This document shows positions 1 through 7,894 of a stretch of 30,764 nucleotides of DNA, piece by piece. This DNA comes from Fusobacterium sp. Its GTDB lineage: Bacteria > Fusobacteriota > Fusobacteriia > Fusobacteriales > Fusobacteriaceae. Position numbers and translations under genes: made by a program. The stretch spans positions 1-30,764 of the forward strand of contig NZ_JAWDXO010000036.1 in the NCBI RefSeq assembly GCF_032477075.1, read 5' to 3'. Numbering within the stretch: position 1 is the stretch's first letter; each line of letters begins with the position of its first letter. The notes below the pieces were generated by a model, which ran no database searches, had not been told where the DNA came from, and worked only from the letters and a program-made list of their open reading frames with translations.

Positions 1-89
1 CTTATTCGATTAATATATCTAATATGAATCCAAAATAATTAATATTTTTTATTTTTTCAACAAATTTATCAAATTATAATTTCCTAAGA

Positions 90-128
90 AATAAAAAAAT
101 GACTGATAAATAATTTTATTCAGTCATT
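90..128 (-). terminator. Rho-independent terminator after the BCCT transporter gene
   Basis: Read on the minus strand, AATGACTGA and TCAGTCATT (98-106 and 120-128) form a perfect 9-bp stem, followed by a run of U (90-97). It lies about 130 nt past the transporter stop codon. I see no gene between them or in positions 1-97. Confidence 0.75.
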
Positions 129-259
129 AATTTATAACTTAAATTATTAAAAAATAGATTTAATTTCAGCAAGATTATATTTCTACTCATAAAATTTTTT
201 CTTAAATATTCTAGTTATTAAAATATCTTTTACACTAACTTATTTCTTTACTTAACTTA

Positions 260-1816
260 TCATTCTTCATATGATCTAAAAGGTGAATCTTTAGAAGGAT
301 AATTTTTTGGTTTCAAATAAAGGCCCATTTGTTTTTTTTCATAATTTAATTCTATAATAAATGAAATAATTAATAGTATAAGAACAAATGTAAATGGAAA
401 AGCTATAATAATCAAAACATTTTGTAATGCATTCAAGCCACCTATTTTAAGCAATATTGTTGCAATGACAGATAATAGTATTCCCCAAACAATTTTTACT
501 TCTTTGTGTGGATTCAAATTTCCATATTCAGACTGCATTGCAAGCACATAAGTTGCTGAATCTGCAGAAGTTATAAAAAATGAAAATACCAGTATAATTG
601 AAATAATTGATAAAATGTTTCCTAGAGGATAATGTTCTAATGTAACAAATAATACTTTTTCAATAGGTAGTGTACTAATTTTTTCATTAATCTTATAAAC
701 TTCTGTAGAAGCAACTCCAAAAATGGAAAACCATAAAAATGAAAATATTGATGGAACACACAAAACATATATAAGAAATTCTTTTATAGTCCTTCCTTTA
801 GAAATTCTAGCTATAAATATGCCTACAAATGGAGACCATGAAATCCACCATGACCAATATAATATAGTCCACTGCTGAATCCAAGCTTGCTCAGTTGGAT
901 TTCCAGGTGCTGTTCTTAAACTCATATGCAAAAAATTCTGTAAATATTCACCAAAAGAAGAAACCATCGTATTTAATATCTGGACTCTAGGTCCGACTAA
1001 CATTAATGTCAACATTATTCCTATTGCTATAACAATATTAAGATTAGAAAGTAATTTTACTCCCTTCCCAATACCTGATAATGCAGAAAATAAAAATAAT
1101 ACAGTTGCAACAACAATAATAAGTAATTGAACAGAAAATGAATCAGAAATACCAAATAAATAATTTAATCCTCCACTTATTTGAATTGCCCCATATCCCA
1201 ATGTTGTAGAAACTCCAATCATTGTTGCAAAAATAGTCATACTATCAAGAAATTTTCCAATAAATCCATCTGTCTTCTCTTTTAATATCGGTTTTAATGT
1301 TGCTGAGATCATTGTCTTTTCTTTTTTTCTAAATTGAAAATATGCTAATGACAGTGCTACAATAGCATAAATAGACCAAGCATGTATCCCATAATGAAAA
1401 AATGAATATTGAAAAGCATCTTTAAGAGCAGCTTTACTGTATAATTTAGCTTCTGGTGCTGATACAGCAAAGTGTGATAAAGGTTCTGCAGCTCCATAAA
1501 AAACCAATCCAATCCCCATTCCAGCAGAAAATAACATAGCTAGCCATGATAGTCTAGAATGTTCAGGTTTGGAAGTGGGGTCACCTAATTTTATTTTTCC
1601 AACAGGAGTAAAAATTATAAATACACATAAACATACAATTAAAGTAGTTATGGTAAGATAATACCACCCAAATCCATATCCTAAAGATATCCGAATATTT
1701 TTTGTAAATTGATTAAACTCATTTGGGATTAGTAATGCTAAGCCTATAAGCGTGAATGTTAATAGAATAGATATCCAAAATGTCAACCCTATTCTTTTTT
1801 GAAAATGCTTTATCAT
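260..1816 (-). CDS. BCCT-family (betaine/choline/carnitine) transporter
   Basis: This is an integral inner-membrane secondary transporter of the BCCT family, which takes up quaternary ammonium or zwitterionic compounds such as glycine betaine, choline or carnitine. The protein is about 518 residues with roughly twelve hydrophobic segments, the usual family size. Family signatures are visible: GMGIGLVFYGAAEPLSHF near residue 100, the tryptophan-rich WSWWISWSPFVGIFIARISKG around 320-340, and FFITSADSAT near 420. The glycine-rich GMGIG stretch and the TS pair resemble Na+-coupled members such as BetP more than the Na+-independent CaiT, but this is inference. The start is uncertain. An ATG at 1816 has only a weak AAGTGG upstream; a GTG at 1831 would add five residues and has no SD. 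A good SD (1869-1875) lies farther upstream without a start at normal distance. The substrate cannot be read from the sequence. It is monocistronic and divergent from the next gene. Confidence 0.9.
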   Translation of the reverse strand: MIKHFQKRIGLTFWISILLTFTLIGLALLIPNEFNQFTKNIRISLGYGFGWYYLTITTLIVCLCVFIIFTPVGKIKLGDPTSKPEHSRLSWLAMLFSAGMGIGLVFYGAAEPLSHFAVSAPEAKLYSKAALKDAFQYSFFHYGIHAWSIYAIVALSLAYFQFRKKEKTMISATLKPILKEKTDGFIGKFLDSMTIFATMIGVSTTLGYGAIQISGGLNYLFGISDSFSVQLLIIVVATVLFLFSALSGIGKGVKLLSNLNIVIAIGIMLTLMLVGPRVQILNTMVSSFGEYLQNFLHMSLRTAPGNPTEQAWIQQWTILYWSWWISWSPFVGIFIARISKGRTIKEFLIYVLCVPSIFSFLWFSIFGVASTEVYKINEKISTLPIEKVLFVTLEHYPLGNILSIISIILVFSFFITSADSATYVLAMQSEYGNLNPHKEVKIVWGILLSVIATILLKIGGLNALQNVLIIIAFPFTFVLILLIISFIIELNYEKKQMGLYLKPKNYPSKDSPFRSYEE

Positions 1817-1951
1817 AAAATAATGAACCACTTTTAATAAACTGATTGTATCAAAAGTTAAAGTTCGTCTCCTTTCTTTCTTTTTTTATAGTTATCAATC
1901 CTATACTAAATTTTTAATAAAGAATAAGTCTATTCAATATTTAATAAAAAA

Positions 1952-1977
1952 TGATATAATTTAAATAAAAAAGGGGG
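1952..1977 (+). promoter_or_regulatory. Promoter and SD of the 117-residue unknown protein
   Basis: An extended -10, TGATATAAT (1952-1960), has a weak -35-like TTCAAT about 17 bp upstream. It is followed by the SD AAGGGGG (1971-1977), five bases before the ATG at 1983. Confidence 0.55.
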
Positions 1978-1982
1978 CTTAA

Positions 1983-2336
1983 ATGGAAAAAATAATTGAA
2001 GAAAAACTAATAAACTCTATGATGAAAGTTCATACACTTTTAAAAAAAAGTTTTATAAATAAAAGAAAAGCTTCTTTTAAAGTGGAAGTTCCGCAATTCA
2101 AATATTCTGAATTACTCTATCAAAATGAGATTAAATTAGCTTTTGAATGCCTTAAATGGAATTATAGAGAATTACTAAGATATTTAAGAAAAGAAAACTA
2201 TACTCCTTCATTAAAAATAGTACTCTTATATGAGCATGAAAAAAGTTTTCCAGTAGTTTTAAATATGACATTACCTGAATTTTTAGAAAGTGATTTGTTT
2301 GTAGGAAAAGAAATTTTAAACATAAAAAATGTTTAA
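1983..2336 (+). CDS. Unknown 117-residue protein
   Basis: I do not recognise this protein. It is 117 residues, Lys- and Glu-rich, with no signal peptide and no convincing transmembrane segment, so it is probably cytoplasmic. The N-terminal 30 residues are strongly basic and likely helical. The middle (about 45-70) contains the aromatic stretch FECLKWNYRELLRYLRKEN, which looks like an amphipathic helix, and the C-terminus is more hydrophobic. It has its own extended -10 promoter, a strong SD five bases before the ATG, and a terminator just after the stop, so it is very likely expressed as a single gene. It is divergent from the BCCT transporter and convergent with the housekeeping operon; neither neighbour suggests a function. 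Confidence 0.7.
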   Translation: MEKIIEEKLINSMMKVHTLLKKSFINKRKASFKVEVPQFKYSELLYQNEIKLAFECLKWNYRELLRYLRKENYTPSLKIVLLYEHEKSFPVVLNMTLPEFLESDLFVGKEILNIKNV

Positions 2337-2387
2337 TAAAAAGACAAAGCTAACATACTGATTTAAAAAATTATAAATAAATTGTTA

Positions 2388-2430
2388 AGGATTATTTTTA
2401 GTTTTACTGAAAATAGTCCTAATTTTATAA
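2388..2430 (+). terminator. Hairpin terminator, probably bidirectional
   Basis: Bases 2388-2401 and 2407-2420 pair over 14 bp (two G-U pairs) around a 5-base loop. Plus-strand sequence after it is AATTTTATAAATTT; on the minus side it is followed by TAACAATTTATTT. It fits the end of the 117-residue protein gene, and could also end the small minus-strand transcript. Confidence 0.6.
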
Positions 2431-2449
2431 ATTTAAAATTTCCTTTGGA

Positions 2450-2497
2450 TTATAACAATAAATCCACTAAAAGCTTCAAATATTCTCTAAAGTACAT
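2450..2497 (-). CDS. Candidate 15-residue peptide ORF
   Basis: The ORF reads MYFREYLKLLVDLLL followed by TAA. It begins with ATG right after AAGGAGGTGAA, one of the best SD sequences in the window. A consensus-like promoter (2589-2617) lies about 85 nt upstream of the start codon, and a hairpin terminator (2388-2420) lies about 30 nt beyond the stop, so a transcript of about 195 nt encoding only this peptide is predicted. The peptide is Leu-rich, with charged residues R4, E5, K8 and D12 that could face one side of a helix. No gene follows that it could serve as a leader for. It could be a small regulatory or membrane-active peptide, the end of a decayed gene, or a chance ORF on a small RNA. 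I do not recognise the sequence. Confidence 0.35.
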   Translation of the reverse strand: MYFREYLKLLVDLLL

Positions 2498-2588
2498 TTC
2501 ACCTCCTTATTAGGTTTTTTAAAACAATTTTATATTTTTCCATAAAATTTTACTTTTTTAAATTAACTTTATAAACATACATGCTTTT

Positions 2589-2617
2589 ATTATAACATAT
2601 ATTATATTTAAATTCAA
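2589..2617 (-). promoter_or_regulatory. Consensus-like promoter of the orphan small transcript
   Basis: On the minus strand, TTGAAT (2612-2617) is separated by 17 bp from TATAAT (2589-2594), preceded by TGT as an extended -10. The predicted start site is near 2582. Confidence 0.5.
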
Positions 2618-2869
2618 AAATACAAATTTTGTTTACTTTTTCATTTACTGAAGAAAAAATTGATAAAAACCAAAAGATTTTATTTTTTATAACAACCATA
2701 TTTAATAGTCCATACCATTAATATAATAAAATTTCTTGCAAAAATTTTCTTTCCATTCAATTTAATCCTTAAATATTCCAGTCCTTACCTTTATAAGTTA
2801 AATAATATATACTTTTCTACTTAGCTCTTTCCTTTATTATTTTAATCTTTTATCTAGTATGAAATATAA

Positions 2870-2903
2870 AAACAGTCTTTTATTTTTATATAAAAGACTG
2901 TTT
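2870..2903 (-). terminator. Terminator of the mutS2-holB operon
   Basis: A perfect 14-bp stem forms between 2870-2883 and 2890-2903 around a 6-base loop, six bases after the holB stop codon. The U-tract on the minus strand (TTTATATTTC) is modest but the stem is strong. Confidence 0.8.
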
Positions 2904-2909
2904 CAATTC

Positions 2910-3821
2910 TTAAATTTTTAAAAATAGTTCTAAAAGCACAAGCTTCATGTTAATAGGATATCTCAACATCCCCTTTAAAGTAAGCCTTTTTTCCAAACCT
3001 TGCATGTCTCCCAATACATAGACTGTGTATTCTATGATTTTTCTGTACATCTCTTTATCTGAAGTCCCTCTCATTATTTCTTCTACAAAAAATATCTTTT
3101 CTTGAGGGGATATGTAATATTTTCCTTTAATAAAATCCCTAATACATTTATATATTCCTGTTTTATATTCAAGTTCTTTAGTTTCAGTATATTTCTTGAG
3201 AAAATTTCCTATATTTCCGTAAAATTCAGATTCGTTCAAATTAATTTTTGAATTTTTAAATCTTTTTATATCTTCACTATTTCCCATATAGAATGTATAG
3301 ATAAAATCATCTACATCTAGTTCTTCAGCATTTCTTTTTTTTATTTTTACCAGTATACTTCTTGATTTTATTGTAGGAAGTATATTTAAGCTGTTGCTTA
3401 AAAGTATAAAAAAGCTTCCTTCATTAGGCTCTTCTATAAGTTTTAAAAGAGAATTTCCAGCTTCTTTTTTCATCTTTTGAATATCTTTTAATATAAATAT
3501 TTTTTTCCCGCCTTCATATGAACTAGATGAAGATTTGTATGCAAGCTCTCTGACAGCATCTACTTTTATACCATTAGGATCATCTAATATTTCTAAATCA
3601 CTATAAACAAGTTTATCTATCTTTCTGCATACATTGCAGGTATCACAAAAATCTCCTTCCAAAGTTTCACAACACAATCCTTTGGTAAAATAAAGAGCAA
3701 ATTCCATAAGCTGATCAGTATCATTTCCGTAGAAAAGATAAGTTCCTGATTTTTTATTAGACTTTAATTCATTTCTAAAAAAAGTTTTAACTTCTTCATT
3801 AGAAACAATATCTTTTATCAT
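2910..3821 (-). CDS. holB: DNA polymerase III delta' subunit (clamp-loader subunit)
   Basis: The product is a clamp-loader AAA+ protein that helps open the beta sliding clamp and load it on primed DNA at the replication fork. At 303 residues it is slightly short for delta'. The zinc-module cysteines are clear (C51, C59, C62, C65). The Walker A position reads YGNDTDQL, without the GKT lysine, as expected for the non-hydrolysing delta' subunit. The region with KIFILKDIQKMKKEAGNSLLKLIEEP and TIKSRS matches the conserved sensor/arginine-finger block (SRC motif, here SRS). The C-terminal third is poorly conserved. The start overlaps the mreB stop by one base (TAATG), suggesting translational coupling. 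It is the last gene of the operon and is followed at once by the terminator. A dnaX-type gene is unlikely because the P-loop is lost. Confidence 0.85.
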   Translation of the reverse strand: MIKDIVSNEEVKTFFRNELKSNKKSGTYLFYGNDTDQLMEFALYFTKGLCCETLEGDFCDTCNVCRKIDKLVYSDLEILDDPNGIKVDAVRELAYKSSSSSYEGGKKIFILKDIQKMKKEAGNSLLKLIEEPNEGSFFILLSNSLNILPTIKSRSILVKIKKRNAEELDVDDFIYTFYMGNSEDIKRFKNSKINLNESEFYGNIGNFLKKYTETKELEYKTGIYKCIRDFIKGKYYISPQEKIFFVEEIMRGTSDKEMYRKIIEYTVYVLGDMQGLEKRLTLKGMLRYPINMKLVLLELFLKI

Positions 3822-4852
3822 TATCTTTCAGCCTTCTCTATTTTTCTAAGAATATTCAACTGATCAAGAGCCAACCCAGCACCTTTTACTACACTTTCAA
3901 GCGGATTATCAGCAAGTTTTACATTAAGGTTGGTAAATTTAGCTATCATTTCTGGGAAATTTCTGATAAGAGAACCTCCTCCAGCCATAACTATTCCTTT
4001 ATCAACTATATCGGCTGCAAGTTCAGGCGGAGTTCTTTCAAGAACATATTTTACACAGTCTACGACTTCCATAAGGGAATCATTTATAGCTTCTCTTACT
4101 TCTTCTGAAGTTATTTCAACTGTTTTAGGAAGTCCTATAATCAGATCTCTACCTTTAATAGTCATTTTTTCTTCTTCTTCCAAAGGTAAAGCTGTTCCTA
4201 TTCTTATTTTTATCTCTTCAGCTGTCTTATCTCCTATAAGAAGATTGTGAGTTTTCTTTACATATTTGATAATATCATTATCAAAATTATTTCCAGCTGT
4301 CCTTATTGTTTTACTTACTACTGTTCCTCCTAAAGAAATAACAGCCACATCAGTAGACCCTCCACCAATATCTATTATCATATTTCCTTCTGGTACAGAT
4401 ATATCAAGTCCTGATCCAAGAGCTGCTGCTCTTGCCTCTTCTATTAGATATGCTCTCTTTGCTCCAGCAGATATTGCTGCCTCAAGTACCGCTCTCTTTT
4501 CTACGCCTGTTACATCAATAGGAACACATATCATAATTTCAGGCATAATAAAGCTATATGAACCAAAAACTTTTTTTATAAAATATTTTATCATAGCCTC
4601 AGTAATATCATAATCTGCTATAACTCCTTCACTAAGAGGTTTTACAGCTACAATAGTATCTGGAGTTTTTCCAAGCATTTCTTTAGCTTCATTTCCTACT
4701 GCCAGTACTTTTCTGCTCTCTCTTTCCACTGCTACTACTGATGGTTCATTTAAAACTATTTTTTTGTGTTTTTTACTATAAACCAACGTATTTGCTGTTC
4801 CTAAATCTATTCCTATACTTCTGTTCAACCTAAAATTTGGGAATAATCTCAT
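3821..4852 (-). CDS. mreB: Rod-shape-determining actin homologue MreB
   Basis: MreB is a bacterial actin that forms membrane-bound filaments and organises lateral peptidoglycan synthesis. The 343 residues match the family length. The actin-fold nucleotide motifs are present: phosphate 1 IGIDLGTANTLVY near residue 14, the connect/phosphate 2 region DIGGGSTDVAVISLGG near 160, and the adenosine motif GIVMAGGGSLI near 290. The N-terminal MRLFPNF may be the amphipathic membrane-binding segment. The start overlaps the mrnC stop by four bases, with the SD GAGGGTG just inside mrnC. No mreC, mreD, rodA or PBP2 gene lies nearby; the gene sits in a housekeeping operon between mrnC and holB. FtsA-like actins are excluded by length and by the absence of the FtsA 1C insertion. 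Confidence 0.96.
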   Translation of the reverse strand: MRLFPNFRLNRSIGIDLGTANTLVYSKKHKKIVLNEPSVVAVERESRKVLAVGNEAKEMLGKTPDTIVAVKPLSEGVIADYDITEAMIKYFIKKVFGSYSFIMPEIMICVPIDVTGVEKRAVLEAAISAGAKRAYLIEEARAAALGSGLDISVPEGNMIIDIGGGSTDVAVISLGGTVVSKTIRTAGNNFDNDIIKYVKKTHNLLIGDKTAEEIKIRIGTALPLEEEEKMTIKGRDLIIGLPKTVEITSEEVREAINDSLMEVVDCVKYVLERTPPELAADIVDKGIVMAGGGSLIRNFPEMIAKFTNLNVKLADNPLESVVKGAGLALDQLNILRKIEKAER

Positions 4853-5232
4853 CTCTTTTCACCCTCTATACATTTTTTTATTGCTAATTCAATCAAATCT
4901 TCTCTTCCATCAATATAAAATCCAGCTATAAGTGCTTCAAAAGCTGTTGCTTCTTTATATTCTAAAATTGAGCATGATTTAGGAAATGTCTTTATATTTC
5001 CATTTTTTGCTCTATTACCTAGCATTTGATATTTTTCCTCTAATTGAAGAACTATTTCCTTGTACAATACACTCTGTTTTTTGGCATTGACACACTCCTT
5101 AACTCTTTTATTGAGATTCTGGAGATTCAGTCCCTTATTTATCCAATATTTTCTTATACAGAGTTCCCAGACAGCATCTCCAAGGTATGCCAGTACTACT
5201 CCACTTGTTTCTTTTAAATCTACATGTTCCAT
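4849..5232 (-). CDS. mrnC: Mini-ribonuclease 3 (23S rRNA maturation)
   Basis: Mini-RNase III is an RNase III catalytic domain without the double-stranded RNA-binding domain. In Bacillus it trims the 23S rRNA precursor stem. The protein is 127 residues, the usual size. The signature LAYLGDAVWEL contains the catalytic Asp (D19) and Glu (E23), and the second acidic cluster ATAFEALIAGFYIDG is near 95-110. It overlaps cysS by 13 bp; the cysS-mrnC order is the same as in Firmicutes, which supports the call. The SD lies inside cysS. Coupled translation with cysS and mreB is likely. Confidence 0.93.
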   Translation of the reverse strand: MEHVDLKETSGVVLAYLGDAVWELCIRKYWINKGLNLQNLNKRVKECVNAKKQSVLYKEIVLQLEEKYQMLGNRAKNGNIKTFPKSCSILEYKEATAFEALIAGFYIDGREDLIELAIKKCIEGEKR

Positions 5233-6641
5233 GTAGTTGTATCCTTTCCATCTTTGATTTTTATACCCATTTCTGCCAGTCTATCTCTAATTTTATCAGA
5301 CATAGCCCAGTTTTTGTCAGCTCTTGCTTCCCTTCTTAGTTCAAGAATAAATTCAACAAGCTCAGAAGTCAGATTTCCAACTTCATTATCAAGCTTAAGT
5401 ATAACACCCAAAACTTCCTGCATTATATTAACTACATAGTCTATAGTTTTTTCTACAGTTTCTTTTCCTTTTGCACTTAGTTTATCTCCTTCAAGAGCTT
5501 TATTTAATTCTTTAATAAGCTCAAATATAGCTCCAAGACCTTGTGCTGTATTGAAGTCATCATCCATAGCAGTTATAAATTTTTCACTTGATGATTTAAG
5601 TACTTCTGCAAGTTCAGTACAATCTGCTCCACCTTCTTTTGTATCAACTGCTAATGCATTTTTACCTCTCAGCAGAGCATTTTCTATTCTTTCTAATGAT
5701 GACTTTGCCTGATTTAACTCATAGTTAGAAAAATCCATTGGTTTTCTATAATGAGCTCCAAGTATAAATAATCTTATTACTCTTCCTTCAAATTGTTCCA
5801 GTACTTGTCTAAGAAGCATAAATGTTCCTGATTTAGACATTTTTTCACCATTGATATTAATATATCCATTGTGCATCCAGTATCTAGCAAATTCTCCTCC
5901 ACAAGAACATTTAGATTGTGCTATTTCATTTTCATGATGTGGGAATATCAAATCCTGTCCTCCACCATGTATATCAAATGTATCCCCTAAATATTTATGT
6001 GACATTGCTGAACACTCAATATGCCAACCTGGTCTTCCCTTACCCCAAGGAGAATCCCAATTTGGTTCTTCTTCTTTTGCAACTTTCCAAAGAGCAAAAT
6101 CTACAGGAGATTTTTTTATATCAGAAACTTCTATTCTTGCACCACTTTTAAGGTCATCCACATTTTGTTTAGAAAGAGCTCCATATCCCTCTTTATACTT
6201 TTCTACATTGAAGTACACATCTCCTTCTGCTTCATAAGCATATCCTTTTTCTATAAGATTCTGAATTATTTCTATCATATCTCCAATATGTTCAGTTGCC
6301 TTAGGTCTTATCATTCCAGCTTCTTTAAGGTTTACTTTTGAAGTATCCTCAAAATATGCCTTTATGTATTTTTCAGCTATATCCTTAAGAGAAACTCCTT
6401 CTTCATTGGCTCTTCTTATCATTTTATCATCTACATCTGTAAAGTTTTGTACATATTTTACCTTATATCCTCTATATTCAAAATATCTTCTCACTGTATC
6501 AAAGAATATAGCTGGTCTTGCATTTCCTATGTGAATATAATTATATACAGTAGGTCCACAGACGTACATTGAGACTTCTCCTTCTTTTACAGGTTTGAAT
6601 TCGTCAATTTTTCCACTGAGGGTGTTATATATTTTTATCAT
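5220..6641 (-). CDS. cysS: Cysteinyl-tRNA synthetase
   Basis: This class I synthetase charges tRNA-Cys with cysteine in the cytoplasm. It has 473 residues, the usual size. The HIGH motif is HIGNARP (residues 37-43), and the KMSKS motif is intact at 267-271. The zinc ligands are visible as C28 (MYVCGPTVYN), the cysteine of HIECSAM, and the histidine and glutamate of FPHHENE. The C-terminal domain (about 320-473) holds the helical tRNA-binding region and ends in the anticodon-binding segment with RDRLAEMGIKIKDG. The SD TTAAGGAGG lies five bases before the ATG, within the end of the upstream gene, which it overlaps by ATGA. It is followed by mrnC. Confidence 0.98.
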   Translation of the reverse strand: MIKIYNTLSGKIDEFKPVKEGEVSMYVCGPTVYNYIHIGNARPAIFFDTVRRYFEYRGYKVKYVQNFTDVDDKMIRRANEEGVSLKDIAEKYIKAYFEDTSKVNLKEAGMIRPKATEHIGDMIEIIQNLIEKGYAYEAEGDVYFNVEKYKEGYGALSKQNVDDLKSGARIEVSDIKKSPVDFALWKVAKEEEPNWDSPWGKGRPGWHIECSAMSHKYLGDTFDIHGGGQDLIFPHHENEIAQSKCSCGGEFARYWMHNGYININGEKMSKSGTFMLLRQVLEQFEGRVIRLFILGAHYRKPMDFSNYELNQAKSSLERIENALLRGKNALAVDTKEGGADCTELAEVLKSSSEKFITAMDDDFNTAQGLGAIFELIKELNKALEGDKLSAKGKETVEKTIDYVVNIMQEVLGVILKLDNEVGNLTSELVEFILELRREARADKNWAMSDKIRDRLAEMGIKIKDGKDTTTWNM

Positions 6642-7882
6642 TTTATCCTCCTTAATAGCTCACCCATATTTTTAGAATCAGCTTCTACTTCAAAAATTAT
6701 TTCATTGCCAATTCCTGATATGTTCAAATCTATTCCTTTCAGTTCTTCTATACCAAAATTACTGTAAATATCCAAAGAACCATATAGAAATTGTCCTCTC
6801 ACTAATGTTGCTGGAAAAGTATTTTCCACAAAGTTATCTTTTCCATAAATAAGTATATTTTCATCTTTAAAAAATAATTTTACTCTATTTGAAATACGAT
6901 ATCCATCTTCTGTTTTAAACATACCTAAAGCTTTTCTTATTTTTTCTCCATCCTTTAAAGGTATCACCATAGCTGCATTTTTGCTGTCAACTATTATTTC
7001 CCCATCAATTTCTTTGAGAAGTTCTGATGGTTTTGTTCCTATAAATCCCTGCCACATAGCAAGTATTAAATCTTTATTGCTTCCAAGTGTATATGAATTA
7101 AAAATTAGTTTTTCAAGTTTTGAAAAATCTTTCATTGAAAGATATAAAGTATTCTTTCCAGCATATTTCAATAATTTTCTTTCTTCTGGCTGATCATTGA
7201 ATGCAGTAAATACATTTTTGTCTCCAATAATCTCTCCTTGCAGTTTTACTATATTTTTATCTACAGTTCCAGTAAGAGATATCGCCTCTATCCCTAAATC
7301 CTTATTTTTTGTATTATTATAGACAAGAACTCCAAGAATATTGTCTCTGGTTTCATCTATTATATTTTCTATTTTAGCATTATAAGTTCCTTTTTTGTTA
7401 ATTATTTTTTTCAAAACTGATTTATTTTCAGAAAAAATTATTAAACCTCTATGAAAACACATATATATATCCTTTTTAAGACCATATTTTTCCATATATT
7501 TGCTTTTCAGTTTATAGAATTCTCCATCTTTATGAAAATATTTTACACTGTCTTTTAAAATAAAGAAATACCAATATCCAGTGTCTACAACCACTGATGT
7601 TTTTAATTCTTTATTATAAAAATCAGAATCAGAAAAAGCATATACTTTTGAAATATATTTTTTTATTTTTTCAAATTTTTCATAATCTGCTTCTTTCCCA
7701 GCTGCACTTATCAAAGGTATTATTTCTTTAAAATCTTTATCTGCTATTCCTTCATTTGCATATATTATTTTTGTATCTTCTGCTATAAATTCCCTTGGAG
7801 ATACTTTATATCCAAATCTATATCCCACCAAAAAACCAACAAAAATAATTACAATAAAAAGCAATATATATCTTTTTTTCAT
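6638..7882 (-). CDS. Unknown membrane-anchored protein, 414 residues
   Basis: I do not recognise this protein with certainty. It starts with a basic MKKR and a single hydrophobic segment (about residues 5-25) that could be an uncleaved signal anchor, so the remaining 390 residues are probably periplasmic. No lipobox cysteine follows the hydrophobic stretch. The rest is a soluble, beta-rich-looking domain with many Lys, Ile and Phe residues and no catalytic motif that I can name. Its layout (anchor, then two similar-sized halves with a substrate-like DGEFYKLK region) recalls DUF3352-type extracytoplasmic proteins, but this is a weak guess. The start has the SD AAGGAG. The gene overlaps cysS by ATGA and follows the nitrilase-like gene by 12 bp, so it belongs to the operon. 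Confidence 0.75.
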   Translation of the reverse strand: MKKRYILLFIVIIFVGFLVGYRFGYKVSPREFIAEDTKIIYANEGIADKDFKEIIPLISAAGKEADYEKFEKIKKYISKVYAFSDSDFYNKELKTSVVVDTGYWYFFILKDSVKYFHKDGEFYKLKSKYMEKYGLKKDIYMCFHRGLIIFSENKSVLKKIINKKGTYNAKIENIIDETRDNILGVLVYNNTKNKDLGIEAISLTGTVDKNIVKLQGEIIGDKNVFTAFNDQPEERKLLKYAGKNTLYLSMKDFSKLEKLIFNSYTLGSNKDLILAMWQGFIGTKPSELLKEIDGEIIVDSKNAAMVIPLKDGEKIRKALGMFKTEDGYRISNRVKLFFKDENILIYGKDNFVENTFPATLVRGQFLYGSLDIYSNFGIEELKGIDLNISGIGNEIIFEVEADSKNMGELLRRIK

Positions 7883-7894
7883 AATCTATTCTCC

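Larger units (their letters stand above)
2337..2909. other. 573-bp stretch without an established gene
   Basis: This very AT-rich stretch separates two convergent units. It contains the terminator at 2388-2430, a 15-codon minus-strand ORF with a very good SD (2450-2497), a minus-strand promoter-like element (2589-2617) and the operon terminator at 2870-2903. Between about 2620 and 2869 I see no recognisable gene, repeat or RNA. A 49-codon ORF at 2550-2699 (minus) lacks a ribosome binding site. Confidence 0.6.

Noticed and set aside
129..259. Possible third outer-membrane-type C-terminus (AEIKSIF-stop, minus strand) between the BCCT gene and its terminator
   Set aside because: The alternating hydrophobic pattern fails at positions -3 and -7, so it is most likely chance in AT-rich DNA.
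2550..2699. 49-codon minus-strand ORF with a hydrophobic N-terminal stretch
   Set aside because: It has no SD, its codons look random for AT-rich DNA, and it overlaps the better-supported promoter of the small transcript.
4266..4613. 115-codon plus-strand ORF opposite mreB
   Set aside because: It is antisense to strongly conserved mreB codons and lacks a ribosome binding site.
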